This document shows positions 34,212 to 43,292 of a stretch of 64,000 nucleotides of DNA, in pieces. This DNA comes from Chelatococcus sambhunathii (GTDB taxonomy: Bacteria > Pseudomonadota > Alphaproteobacteria > Rhizobiales > Beijerinckiaceae). Below the pieces are notes generated by a model, which was given only the letters and a program-made list of their open reading frames with translations, did no database searches and was not told where the DNA came from. Every line of letters begins with the position of its first letter. Position 1 is the stretch's first letter. The stretch covers positions 124,001 through 188,000 of the forward strand of contig NZ_LIOL01000001.1 of assembly GCF_001418005.1 (NCBI RefSeq), written 5' to 3'. Position numbers and translations under genes: made by a program.

Positions 34212-34428
34212 GGGTGCCCCTCCTCCCGGCCGGTCGCCCCGTCGCGGGGCGGCACGGGACTCGTCGACCAGGGTATCGGCTTTCGGAAGAGCGCAGCGGA
34301 GATGGCGTTGCGCGGCGAATGCGGAAGACGCACGAACGCCATGAGCTCTCCTTATCCCCGAACGGGACAACTGACAGCAAAAAGGCTAGCACGCTGAAGG
34401 GGCGGGCGACAACGCGCACGACGACTGC

Positions 34429-35214
34429 CTATGACGTGAGAAAACGATACCCCCGCCCCTCGAGGCACAGGCACGACAGCACGTCCGAGGCGAAGGCTCC
34501 TGTGTCGATTCCGATGCGGTTCCGACAGACCTCGGGCGCCGCGACGATCGTATGGCCGTGAACGACAACCTTCTCGTAGACCTCTGCCGCATTCAGGAAC
34601 GGCCGGCGGATGCCGACGAGATCCTCCGGACGCTGCTGCGCGAGTGGCACCCCCGGCCTGATGCCAGCATGCACGAAGAGATAGTCGCCGACGACATGCG
34701 TCAGCGCGCAGCGTCGCAGGAAATCGACATGACCCTGCGGCATGTGCCGCCGCAGGACATCTGGCAGTTCCGGAAAGCCGCGCTCTGGCGCGAGGTTGCG
34801 CCAATCGATACCGTAGGATGCGAGCGTCGCGTCGCCGCCGTTCGTCAGCCAGGCCATGGCATCGCCGCTGCCCATCAGCGCGGAAAGGAGCATGACCTCA
34901 TGGTTGCCGATGAGCGGATGGAAGGCGGCGCCCGGTAGCGGCCCGGCCGCCAGCATCTCAAGCACCTGCGCCGAGTCCGGCCCCCGGTCGACATAGTCCC
35001 CGAGCGTCACCAGCGCCACCTCTCCGCCATGGCCTCGTGTGTCCTCCGCGATGGCGGCAAGCACGCGGGCGAGCAGATCCGCCCGCCCGTGGACATCGCC
35101 GACGCAATAGACGCGCAGCCCCTCCGGCACTGCCGCAGCGCCGAGGCTGACGGTGCGCAGCCGGCGGCGCGCCGAAAACATCCCCGACCATCGTGCGCGT
35201 CGCGCCGCGATCAT
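34429..35214 (-). CDS. Serine/threonine-type metallophosphatase (ApaH/PrpE-like)
   Basis: A 261-residue phosphoesterase with the PPP-family signatures VGDVHGRADL, TLGDYVDRGPDS and IGNHEVMLL, and the late metal-binding His in VVHGHTIV. It resembles ApaH/PrpE-type and bacterial protein phosphatases. It starts at an ATGA overlap with the upstream glycosyltransferase gene, placing it in the exopolysaccharide operon, 217 bases before the tyrosine autokinase gene. A job in dephosphorylating a nucleotide or protein of this pathway is an inference; classic Wzb tyrosine phosphatase is absent in the window. Confidence 0.85.
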   Translation of the reverse strand: MIAARRARWSGMFSARRRLRTVSLGAAAVPEGLRVYCVGDVHGRADLLARVLAAIAEDTRGHGGEVALVTLGDYVDRGPDSAQVLEMLAAGPLPGAAFHPLIGNHEVMLLSALMGSGDAMAWLTNGGDATLASYGIDWRNLAPERGFPELPDVLRRHMPQGHVDFLRRCALTHVVGDYLFVHAGIRPGVPLAQQRPEDLVGIRRPFLNAAEVYEKVVVHGHTIVAAPEVCRNRIGIDTGAFASDVLSCLCLEGRGYRFLTS

Positions 35215-36308
35215 CCCGTCCTCCCCGCCGCCCTGCGCCACACCTGCACAAGCCGTTCGATGAAGACCGCGCTGTCGAGATCGGCCGTATGGCGCACCGC
35301 CGCCGCTTCTCCCATGCGCCGGCGCATCTCCCCGTCGCCGATGAGCACGGTGAGCGCATCGGCAAGCGCACCCGCGTCGCCCACGGGCACGAGCCGGCCC
35401 TCGACCCCGTCATGGAGGATCTCCGGGACAGCTCCGACCGGGGTCGCCACAACCGGCTTGCCCGCCGCCATCGCCTCCACGATGCTCATCGGCAGGTTCT
35501 CGGCCCGGGACGGCAGGACGACGATATCGGCCCGCCCCGCCAGCATCTTTGCCGCGCCCGCATCGAGCCAGCCGGGAAAGGTGACGAGCCCCGACAGGCC
35601 GAGGCTTTCCGCCCGCGCGCGAAAGCGCTCCACAGCTCCGTTGCCGGCGATCGTGCAGCGCCAGCCACCAACGCTGCGCCCGCGCAACAGGGACAGCGCG
35701 TCGAGCAGCACGTCGGTGCCCTTGCGCTCGCCGACCTCGCCAAGCACGACGAGATGTACGCCGCCATCCTCATGTTCCGCCGCAGCCGGGACGCGTGGCA
35801 CGGCATTGTAGACGATCGCCGTCGCCACCTCCGGCCCGGCGATGCGCGTGACGAAATCCCGCCAGTGATTGCCAAGCACCACAACGCAGGTCGCACGGCG
35901 GAACAGGGTGCGGATCGCCGCCTGCATGAAGGAGCCGCAGGCGGCGTAGTAATCGTCGAAATTGGCTCCGTGCAGATGCACCACGACAGGAACGCCCACG
36001 AGCGACAGGACGCGCTCCATCAACGCCTTGCGCAGCACGCTGCCACGAGTGGCGAGATTGAGATGCGCCACATCCGCCCCGCCGCTGAGGCCGAGAGCAA
36101 GGCAGCGCGCGAGCGCACCGGCGAAGACAAGGGGCGACAGGAGCTTGCCGAGGCGGCCCCGCGTCGTCACGCAGATGAGCCGCACATCCTCCCCGCCCCT
36201 GTCGGCGAGCGCTGCGGCCATCGCCTCGACGACCCGGTCCATGCCCCCGTCGATGCCGAGGCGGGTCACGATAACGGTCAGGGTCGGCCCGGCGGCTGCG
36301 GCTGTCAT
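35211..36308 (-). CDS. Glycosyltransferase family 4 (exopolysaccharide)
   Basis: A 365-residue GT-B enzyme. N-domain: VIVTRLGIDGGMDRVVEAMA with the Gly-rich loop, HLHGANFDDYY near residue 120; C-domain: LVVLGEVGERKGTDVLLDAL, then the donor-site motif PSRAENLPMSIVEAMAAGKPVVATPVG with the EX7E glutamates near 280. It adds a sugar from a nucleotide donor to the growing repeat unit on the cytoplasmic face. It overlaps both neighbours by 4 bases (flippase upstream, phosphatase downstream). The longer frame to 37283 is the flippase read out of frame. Confidence 0.88.
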   Translation of the reverse strand: MTAAAAGPTLTVIVTRLGIDGGMDRVVEAMAAALADRGGEDVRLICVTTRGRLGKLLSPLVFAGALARCLALGLSGGADVAHLNLATRGSVLRKALMERVLSLVGVPVVVHLHGANFDDYYAACGSFMQAAIRTLFRRATCVVVLGNHWRDFVTRIAGPEVATAIVYNAVPRVPAAAEHEDGGVHLVVLGEVGERKGTDVLLDALSLLRGRSVGGWRCTIAGNGAVERFRARAESLGLSGLVTFPGWLDAGAAKMLAGRADIVVLPSRAENLPMSIVEAMAAGKPVVATPVGAVPEILHDGVEGRLVPVGDAGALADALTVLIGDGEMRRRMGEAAAVRHTADLDSAVFIERLVQVWRRAAGRTG

Positions 36309-37834
36309 GGCACGGCCTCTCGCCCTGCGGACGCGGGCAGGAAACGCAGAAGTCGCGGCATCGCTGCGGCGACGATGGCGTGTTCCGCCGCCGGCAGCCG
36401 CCGCGCCCGGCCGAGCACCACGGCAAGGTGCACGAGCGCCGCCAGCGCCGCGACGAGGATCTGCATGGCCGGCATCACATCCGCCGCCATCAGACGCGCG
36501 CCCATGCCGACAATGAGCGCGCTCGCGACGACGACGAGGAGGAAGGGCAGATCGCAGATGCCGCGCACGCCGCTCCTCCTGAGGCTCGCCGCGAGCAGGA
36601 GCAGACGCGCGCCGATGTCGAGAATCGGGATGACAAGGGCAGCAACGAGCGGCATCACCAGACCGGTCAGGATGAGCATCCCGAGCCAGAAGAGACCGAT
36701 GGGCAGGACGGTGGCGAGCGCCCGCCGGCGCGCCATCACGGCAGCCGCCGTCTCCAGGCTGCGATAGAAGCCATAGAGCGGCGGCAGGACGAAGAGCACC
36801 GGCAGCAGCCAGTCGAGACCCGCAAAACGCCCGCCGGCGAGCAGCGCCAGCACCGCCGGCCCGCCGGCAAGCAGGCCGACGACAGCCGTGGAGAAGACGA
36901 CGAGGTCGAGCTTGAACACGAGCGACAGCGCCGCCGCCATTGGGGCCTGCGAGCCGGCGCGCGCCGCATGGCTCATCACCGCCGGCTCGATGAAGGGCGA
37001 CAGCACAATGCCCGATGTCAGGCGCAGGAAGCTCAACATTAGCCCCTGCATGAAGGAGAAGGCCGCGAGGAGTTCGACCGGCATCGCCCCCGACACCGCC
37101 AGACGCACTGCGGGCGGGCTCATGACCATGGCGCCGGCCGTGCTGAGATAGCTCGCGCCGGCAAGCGCCACGAGGTTCTGCCGCGGCGTCTGCCCGCTCC
37201 CGGACATCGCGCCGAGCCGGGCAACACCCACCGCTGCCGCGCCGACGAGGGCGAGCCCGGCAAGGGCTGTGGTCGCGGCGCAAAGCATGACGACGGTCGC
37301 TGCCTCCACGGGCCAGCCGAGCCCAACGGCCGTCACGAGGGCGGCGAGCCGTACAAGTGGCTCGCCGACGGCGACGGCGCGGCTCAGCCGTTGTTGCCCA
37401 AGGACTTGGCAGATGCTTTCGGCGTCGCTCGCGAGGAGAAGTCCCGCTGCCCAGACAACGGCGGCGGCGATCAGCACGCCGTGGGCCAATGCCGGCAGGA
37501 AACCGCCCGCCGACGCCAGGAAGGCGACGAGGGCGAACAGGGCGAGCACGCCGAGCCGCACCGCCGCGACGCGGCCCAGCAAGCGCCGCAGGCCGGGACC
37601 GTCGCCCGCATGATGACGCGCGCTCGCCTCATAGGCGAGCACCGTCGGCACGCCAAAGAGCAGGAGCGACTGCGCCAGGAGGGCTGCCGCCATTGCCACC
37701 GCATAGCCGGCATAATCGGCGAGCGGCAGCACGCGTACGACGAGGAGCTGGAAGGCAAAGCCGAGCGCGACGGCGGCGAGGCGCCCGCTGGCGAAGATGA
37801 GGAGGCTGCTGCCGAGGCTCACGGGCGCATGCAC
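36305..37834 (-). CDS. Wzx-like polysaccharide flippase
   Basis: A 509-residue integral membrane protein with about 12-14 predicted helices, starting LLIFASGRLAAVALGFAFQLLVVRVLP, the polysaccharide-synthesis MATE-superfamily opening. It should flip the lipid-linked repeat unit across the inner membrane. It lies between two glycosyltransferase genes, 3 bases after one and overlapping the next by 4 bases. Sequence divergence of flippases is high, so the call rests on topology, length and position. Confidence 0.82.
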   Translation of the reverse strand: MHAPVSLGSSLLIFASGRLAAVALGFAFQLLVVRVLPLADYAGYAVAMAAALLAQSLLLFGVPTVLAYEASARHHAGDGPGLRRLLGRVAAVRLGVLALFALVAFLASAGGFLPALAHGVLIAAAVVWAAGLLLASDAESICQVLGQQRLSRAVAVGEPLVRLAALVTAVGLGWPVEAATVVMLCAATTALAGLALVGAAAVGVARLGAMSGSGQTPRQNLVALAGASYLSTAGAMVMSPPAVRLAVSGAMPVELLAAFSFMQGLMLSFLRLTSGIVLSPFIEPAVMSHAARAGSQAPMAAALSLVFKLDLVVFSTAVVGLLAGGPAVLALLAGGRFAGLDWLLPVLFVLPPLYGFYRSLETAAAVMARRRALATVLPIGLFWLGMLILTGLVMPLVAALVIPILDIGARLLLLAASLRRSGVRGICDLPFLLVVVASALIVGMGARLMAADVMPAMQILVAALAALVHLAVVLGRARRLPAAEHAIVAAAMPRLLRFLPASAGREAVP

Positions 37835-37837
37835 AGA

Positions 37838-39097
37838 TCAGTCCCCCGCGACGTCCGACGGCACCGGCCGACAGTCGAGACCGATGACGCGGAAGAGGCC
37901 TTGATACACCGCCTCGGGCGAATGATGACGCTCGACATAGGCGAAGGCGGCAGCCCGGCAGGCGGCCCTCTTCCCGTCATCAGCCAGGAGCGCCTCGATG
38001 CGGATGGCGAAGGCCTCGCCGTCCGCGGCCTCGAGCACGCAGCCCGCGGCCTCCTCCTTCAGGCCGGCGCGCGCAAGCGGGCTCGCCACCACCGGCAGGC
38101 CGTGCGCCAGATAGTCGAGGAGCTTGACGTTGAGCCCGCTGCCGATGCGCTGCGGCGCGATGGCGAGTGCCGCGCGCGACAGGTACGGTGCAAGATCGGC
38201 CACGGCGCCATGCCGCTCCACCCCCCGCGGCAGATCGGGGAAAGCCGTGCCGATGGCGCCGACGACATCGAGGCGAATCTTCGGCCGCCGCCCCTGCAGG
38301 CGCGGCCAGACGTCGCCCAAAAACCATTCGAGGGCATCGACATTGGCCGGATTGTGCGAACCGACGAAGACGAGCCGATCGGGATCGGCGGCCGCCTGCG
38401 CAACACGCACCGCCCTGCGCGGCATCGAGGCGACCAGCACGGGCGGGGCAGCGGGATGGGCCGAGAGCTGCCGCGCCTCCTCCTCCTGGATCGCCACGGC
38501 GGCATCGAGGCCGCTGACGAGCCCCACCTCCTCGTTGAGCGTCATCGCCGGCACGTCAGGCAAACGCCCCTGCTCCACGAAACGGTGGTGGCGCAGCGAC
38601 ATGAGATCGTGAAGATAGACGATGCCGCGCGCGCCATGTGCCATGGCAAGGCGGGCAAGCGGCGCAAGAAAGACATAGTCCGCGATGACGGCGCGGCATG
38701 GTGCACGCGCCAGCTCGGCCTCGACCGTTGCGATCTCCCCGGCCGTCACGGGCAGGGTGGCCGGCCAGACGCCGGGCGAGCCCCGCCCGCTGCGCAGGAT
38801 CCGCCCGGCGATCGCTCCGATGGCGCCGATCCACGGGCCGGGCCGCGTCGCGACGACCCACCGGCCCAGCCGCAGAGCCTGCGCGCAATGGAGGCGGTCG
38901 AAGCTGCCAGCGGGTAGGTCGATGCGCATGGCCGGCCGCCGCCCGAAGGCGCGCGCAGAGACGACGAGGAGGTCGACGCGCGCCCCTCGGTCCCGCAGCG
39001 CTTCGGCCAGCGCGACGAGAACGGCCGTGTTGCCGACGCGCGCATGGGTCGGCACCCGCCGCATGACGATGAGGATTCTCGGCCCCGCCTGCCCCAA
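37838..39097 (-). CDS. Glycosyltransferase family 4 (exopolysaccharide)
   Basis: A 419-residue GT-B protein: N-terminus RILIVMRRVPTHARVGNTAVLVALAEAL, central LVFVGSHNPANVDALEWFLGDVWP typical of the Glyco_trans_1_4 group, and IGSGLNVKLLDYLAHGLPVVASPLA with the donor-binding region near residue 310. It is the first gene of the minus-strand operon running through flippase, second GT and phosphatase. The 166-base gap to the divergent O-antigen-ligase-like gene must contain promoters for both directions. Confidence 0.86.
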   Translation of the reverse strand: MGQAGPRILIVMRRVPTHARVGNTAVLVALAEALRDRGARVDLLVVSARAFGRRPAMRIDLPAGSFDRLHCAQALRLGRWVVATRPGPWIGAIGAIAGRILRSGRGSPGVWPATLPVTAGEIATVEAELARAPCRAVIADYVFLAPLARLAMAHGARGIVYLHDLMSLRHHRFVEQGRLPDVPAMTLNEEVGLVSGLDAAVAIQEEEARQLSAHPAAPPVLVASMPRRAVRVAQAAADPDRLVFVGSHNPANVDALEWFLGDVWPRLQGRRPKIRLDVVGAIGTAFPDLPRGVERHGAVADLAPYLSRAALAIAPQRIGSGLNVKLLDYLAHGLPVVASPLARAGLKEEAAGCVLEAADGEAFAIRIEALLADDGKRAACRAAAFAYVERHHSPEAVYQGLFRVIGLDCRPVPSDVAGD

Positions 39098-39263
39098 CGC
39101 ATCTCCTCCGGCGTGGGACGCCTCCGCGCCCGCCCGCCGGCATCATTGTCGGGCCGGCCTTGCTCGGCCGCAAGGGGCACACTGCCGCCCGCCATGGACC
39201 GGTGCGGCAGACCTGAACTAGGATCGCGGCGCGGGAAGATCACGGGCAGGCGACCAAACAGCC

Positions 39264-40688
39264 ATGACAGCAAGCGTTGCCAGCCATCCGGAAGGGGACC
39301 GCACGATCACGGCGCCGCAGGCCGTCCTCTCCACCCCCGCGCGCCTTCTCATCGCTGCCTGGGGCATCTTTCTCGGCCTGCTGCCCCTGCCGCTCGCGTC
39401 GAACCGTCCGCTGTTCTGGTGCATCAACGCTGTCGTTGCGGGCTGCTTCGTCGCGGCCGTCGCCCTGCTACGACCAGCGCCCACGCGCTTCGATGGCCTG
39501 ATTCGCACCGGCCTTGTCCTGAGCGCGCTGCTTGCCACCGCCCTTCTCGGCTGGATGCTGGTGCAGGCGCTGATGCCGCTCGCACTTGGCTCTCCCCTTG
39601 CTGATCCGATCTGGGCGGCGGCTGCGGAGGCCCTTGGCGAGCCGCTGACGGCCCGCATCACCGCGGCGCCCTGGCAGACGCTGCTCGCGGCGCTGCGCTT
39701 CGCCACGGCCGCCGCCGTCTTCTGGGTGACCTTGCGGCTCGCCACGCACCCGGGCGGCGCCGCGGCCCTCCTGCGCTGGCTCATGTGGGCGAGCGCCGCC
39801 TATGCGCTCTACGGCCTGGTGCTCAACCTCATGGGGTCCAGCACCATCCTCTGGTTCGAGAAATGGGCCTATCGCGATTCGCTGACCGCCACCTTCGTCA
39901 ACCGGAATGCCGCCGCGGCCTATTTCGGCATCGGCCTTCTCGCCGCGCTCGCGGAAGCGATCTGCGCCGTCCGGCGGCGGTCGGCGACTTCGCTCGCCTA
40001 TCTGCTTCTGCTCCTCGTGCCGCTCGCCATCCTGGCCAACGCCATCGTCCTCACCGGCTCGCGCTCCGGCGCGGCCGCAACGGCCCTTGCGGCGGGCGTC
40101 GGCCTGCTGCTCCTCGTCAGCGTCCGGCGCGCGCCTGTCCTGATCGTCCCGCTCCTCGCCGTCATGCTCGTCGGCCTGGCGCTGGCGACCCTGCATGTCA
40201 GCGGCGCCCATCTGATGGCGCGCATCGAGGCCGACGGTGGATCGGGCCAGTCACGCCTGTGGCTCTACCGCACGGTCGCCGAGATGATCGCGGCCCGGCC
40301 GCTCACCGGCATCGGCGCCGGCACCTTCCAGCTCGTCTTCCCGGCGTGGCGCGAGCCGGGGCAGGAGATGTTTCTCATCTGGGCTCAGGCCCATAACATC
40401 TACCTGGAACTCGCCGTCGAGCTCGGCCTGCCGGCCGCGGCGGCCATGCTCCTGCTCGTCATGCTGCTCATGCTGATGTGCGCCCGCGCGCTGCGCCGCT
40501 CCGAGAGCGACTGGCACGTCGCGCTCTTCGCCCTGACGAGCTGGCTCCTGCTCGCGGTCCAGGGCCTCGTCGATTTCGCGCTCCAGTACCAGGCGATCAC
40601 CTTGACCGCCGCCGCCGCCCTCGCCATGGGCATCGTCAGTGCGGCCAAGCCGGCGAGCGAACCAGCACGACCACGCCAAAGCCGATAA
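39264..40688 (+). CDS. O-antigen ligase/polymerase family protein (Wzy-like)
   Basis: A 474-residue membrane protein with about 11-12 helices and the Wzy_C signature in its periplasmic loop: LTGSRSGAAATALAAG, then GIGAGTFQLVFPAWREPGQ and WAQAHNIYLELAVELG near residue 375. It polymerises or ligates lipid-linked glycan repeats at the periplasmic face. It is the only plus-strand gene in the middle of the exopolysaccharide locus and ends 3 bases from the convergent WecG-type gene. Confidence 0.88.
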   Translation: MTASVASHPEGDRTITAPQAVLSTPARLLIAAWGIFLGLLPLPLASNRPLFWCINAVVAGCFVAAVALLRPAPTRFDGLIRTGLVLSALLATALLGWMLVQALMPLALGSPLADPIWAAAAEALGEPLTARITAAPWQTLLAALRFATAAAVFWVTLRLATHPGGAAALLRWLMWASAAYALYGLVLNLMGSSTILWFEKWAYRDSLTATFVNRNAAAAYFGIGLLAALAEAICAVRRRSATSLAYLLLLLVPLAILANAIVLTGSRSGAAATALAAGVGLLLLVSVRRAPVLIVPLLAVMLVGLALATLHVSGAHLMARIEADGGSGQSRLWLYRTVAEMIAARPLTGIGAGTFQLVFPAWREPGQEMFLIWAQAHNIYLELAVELGLPAAAAMLLLVMLLMLMCARALRRSESDWHVALFALTSWLLLAVQGLVDFALQYQAITLTAAAALAMGIVSAAKPASEPARPRQSR

Positions 40689-40691
40689 AAA

Positions 40692-41525
40692 TCAGCTTCT
40701 TGCCTGCCGTTCCGGAATCACTTTCTGCGCACGGCGCAGGCCGTTTTCCCTGACCTCGCGCAGAAAGAGAAGCATCAAGGGCAGGAGCGAACCGGCATAG
40801 CGGCGCCAGAGGCGACGCGGCTCCTGCAGGAGGCGGTGCAGCCATTCGAGCCCGAGCGTCTGCATCAGCGCCGGCGCCCGCCGCTTGCGGCCGGCAAGAA
40901 ACTCGAGCGCCGCCCCGATGCAGAAGGCCGTGCCGCAGCTGCGCCCCTCCTCCAGAATGGCAAGCGCGAGCCGCTCCGACTGCGGAGAGCCGACGGCGAG
41001 GAAGACGAAGCGCGCGGGATGCTCCGCCACGAAATCGAGCGCAGCCCGCCACGCCAGCGGGTTATGGGCCAATCCCATGGGCGGGGCATGGAAGTGCCAG
41101 CGGTACTGTGGAAAATGCTGCTGCAGCGCCTCGCCGAGCGCGGCATTCGCGCCAACCACGGCAAGCGTGTCGCCCGGCACGAGCACCTCGGCGAACAGCC
41201 TCTCCATCACGTCGGTGCCGTTGAGATGAGGCAGGTCGAGCCCCACGAGCTTGCCGAGACGCTCGATCTGGTGGCTGTCGCACCAGCACATCCAGGCCGC
41301 CTCGTAGGCGCCCAACAGGTCCGGCTGGCGGGACAGACGCACGACATGATCGACATTCGGCGTCGCCACATAGGCGAAGCGGTCTGCCGGGCTGCAGGCC
41401 TTCAGCCGGTGGAGCACCGCATCCTTGGGCAGAAGATCGAAGGGGGCGCCGAGGAACTTGATCCTTGGCGCGGCGAGCGGCTCGCGCGCCGCCTCAGCGG
41501 GACTTGCGGATCGGGCTGTCGGCAC
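40692..41525 (-). CDS. WecG/TagA/CpsF family glycosyltransferase
   Basis: A 277-residue GT26 enzyme: FAYVATPNVDHVVRL near residue 50, WMCWCDSHQIERLGKLVGL, LPHLNGTDVMERLF, and the C-terminal FVFLAVGSPQSERLAL plus CIGAALEFLAGRKRRAPALMQTLGLEWLHRLLQEPRRLWRR pattern. GT26 enzymes transfer ManNAcA, ManNAc or glucose to a lipid-linked acceptor. The start is GTG 41525 with AGAGGG about 5 bases upstream; it overlaps the small membrane protein gene by 32 bases. The aspartate of the usual G(A/S)DGxG motif is here in a GTD setting. Confidence 0.9.
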   Translation of the reverse strand: MPTARSASPAEAAREPLAAPRIKFLGAPFDLLPKDAVLHRLKACSPADRFAYVATPNVDHVVRLSRQPDLLGAYEAAWMCWCDSHQIERLGKLVGLDLPHLNGTDVMERLFAEVLVPGDTLAVVGANAALGEALQQHFPQYRWHFHAPPMGLAHNPLAWRAALDFVAEHPARFVFLAVGSPQSERLALAILEEGRSCGTAFCIGAALEFLAGRKRRAPALMQTLGLEWLHRLLQEPRRLWRRYAGSLLPLMLLFLREVRENGLRRAQKVIPERQARS

Positions 41526-41931
41526 CTTGGCCCTCTGTCTTGCCGATCGATTTGCGAGCCGTCTCGCCGGCCCGCCGGCCTTCCCGCTCCTTCATCATCG
41601 CGGCGGTGCGCGCGAGGGCAGAAGCAGCGATGTCAACCTCGCCGAGACGCTCGGCAACGTCGTCCGGCCCACCAGCGGCCGCGTGGCGCACAGCACCGCT
41701 GCGCTGCGAATGCGCCAGCTCTAGCAGCAGGACGAGCATGAGGCCTCCGTTGAAGGCAAGGACGGCCGTTCCGGCGCCGGCCGCAAGGCCGGACCATCCA
41801 CCGGACGCGCCGCCCGCAATGCCGCCTGCGACCGCGGCTAGAAAGGATCCGCCGGCCCAGGCGACGGCCTTGCCGCGCCGACCGGCGACGAGACCAAGGA
41901 CCAGTGCCCCGAGAGCGATGGTGATCAGCAT
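41494..41931 (-). CDS. Small membrane protein of the exopolysaccharide locus, uncharacterised
   Basis: A 145-residue protein starting MLITIALGALVLGLVAG. It has three hydrophobic segments in the first 80 residues, the middle ones very Gly/Ala rich (AGGIAGGASGGWSGLAAGAG), then a charged cytoplasmic-looking tail of about 60 residues rich in Arg, Glu and Ala. I recognise no family. It overlaps the WecG-type gene by 32 bases, suggesting translational coupling and a role in the same pathway. An in-frame upstream ATG at 41994 is possible but adds a non-hydrophobic leader. Confidence 0.65.
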   Translation of the reverse strand: MLITIALGALVLGLVAGRRGKAVAWAGGSFLAAVAGGIAGGASGGWSGLAAGAGTAVLAFNGGLMLVLLLELAHSQRSGAVRHAAAGGPDDVAERLGEVDIAASALARTAAMMKEREGRRAGETARKSIGKTEGQGADSPIRKSR

Positions 41932-42117
41932 GGCGATACGTTCCACGGTTCTGGGAACGGAACATTGGGGCAGGATATCCCTGCCGGAGCGCATTCAGGC
42001 CTCTGATTGAATCGACAAGACCTTACCATTGTCCCGAATGCAGCTCCAGTCTCGCGCCCGACTGCTAAGAAGAGGTTTCGTTCCACATCGACCGCGGCCA
42101 GAAGGATCGGCGGCATG

Positions 42118-42837
42118 TCACGTCCCCGACCCGGTCCAGAACTCCCGCGCGGCCGTCACAACGAGAATGACGAGATCGAGCAGGAGGGAATAACGACGGA
42201 TGTAGGCAAGATCGCAGATGACGCGCCGCGTGGCGTGCGTCGGGTCGGTGACCGCACCCCGCCAACCAGCCAGTTGGGCAAGGCCCGTCATGCCGGGCCG
42301 CACCAGATGGCGGAGCGGATAGGCAGGAACCACGGTTTCGTAGCGCTCGCCATTGACCAGCATACCGACGGGATGGGCGCGCGGCCCCACAAGCGACATG
42401 TCGCCCCGCAGCACGTTGATCAGTTGGGGCAGTTCGTCGAGGCTGCGCTGGCGCAGCACGGATCCGAGCGGCGTCACGCGCGGATCGTTGACAACGGTGT
42501 GTTTCACGCCCGTCGGATCGCCCCTATCAGCGTACATCGTCCGGAATTTCAACATGAAGAACGGTCGGCCGCCAAGGCCGACGCGCGGCGAGCCGAAGAA
42601 GACCGGCCCCCGGCTCGTCGCCTTGATGAGAAGCGCGATGAGGAGGAGGACGGGCAGCAGCAGCAGCAAGCCGCCGAGCGCGCCGGTGATGTCCATGCCG
42701 CGCTTGCATGCCCGCGCGGTTCGTGGCCAGCGAACGCCCCGCTCCGAAAGGTCCTCGGCAAGCGCCGCAAGGTCGGCCGCTTCGTACCCGCCGCACCTCG
42801 CGGCCAGAAACCGATCCAGCCAGGACGGCGTCTTCAC
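42118..42837 (-). CDS. Initiating sugar transferase (polyprenyl-phosphate hexose-1-phosphate transferase)
   Basis: A 239-residue short (monotopic) sugar transferase: a short N-terminal helix region, the reentrant hydrophobic segment ITGALGGLLLLLPVLLLIALLIKATSRGPVFF at about 52-82, then RVGLGGRPFFMLKFRTM, LRQRSLDELPQLINVLRGDMSLVGPRA (catalytic Asp-Glu pair), and RPGMTGLAQ. It starts repeat-unit synthesis by loading a sugar phosphate on undecaprenyl phosphate. I choose GTG 42837 because GGGAGG lies 5 bases upstream; an ATG at 42918 is less well supported. Confidence 0.9.
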   Translation of the reverse strand: MKTPSWLDRFLAARCGGYEAADLAALAEDLSERGVRWPRTARACKRGMDITGALGGLLLLLPVLLLIALLIKATSRGPVFFGSPRVGLGGRPFFMLKFRTMYADRGDPTGVKHTVVNDPRVTPLGSVLRQRSLDELPQLINVLRGDMSLVGPRAHPVGMLVNGERYETVVPAYPLRHLVRPGMTGLAQLAGWRGAVTDPTHATRRVICDLAYIRRYSLLLDLVILVVTAAREFWTGSGT

Positions 42838-43292
42838 GCCACCTCCCGACGGTTTCTGCCCCAGCGTCGCCCTCTGGGCGCCGCTCCACGTCGACAACCG
42901 CATGAAGCAACTCATCATGCCATACGAACCGACGCCAATCCCCCACGGGACGGGCCCCTGCTCTTAGAACGACAGTTTAGATGATCTCCAAACAGGATAC
43001 TACGGAAAGTTCTTGCCGTCGCGCGATCCTGAACCTTTGACGAATATCGTTAACATGAATGGAATAATGACGCAGAACAACTTCAGCGGTCGCCTTATCG
43101 ACAAGCACAGGTCCATTCGTTACCGCTCGTCCCGGGAACTGCGTTCACGTTGAAGAGAGTAACGCGCCTTTCGGCCGAATTCGGCGGCTCGCCGTTGCAC
43201 CCGCGTTCACCTTCCGATTCAATTTGACTTGATATCTTCTTTCCGTTCGGGCCCAATTCGAGCACGACGGTCACGGCCGGACGGGGCGTCCC
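42838..43292. other. 455-bp divergent intergenic region of the exopolysaccharide locus
   Basis: No gene seen. The part from about 42970 to 43240 is AT-richer than the surroundings and should hold divergent promoters for the sugar transferase and the UDP-sugar decarboxylase genes. A 12-bp perfect palindrome GCCGAATTCGGC lies at 43174-43185, and runs such as GAATATCGTTAACATGAATGG (about 43040) are AT-rich in a way favoured by MucR/Ros-type regulators; binding is not shown. Confidence 0.5.
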
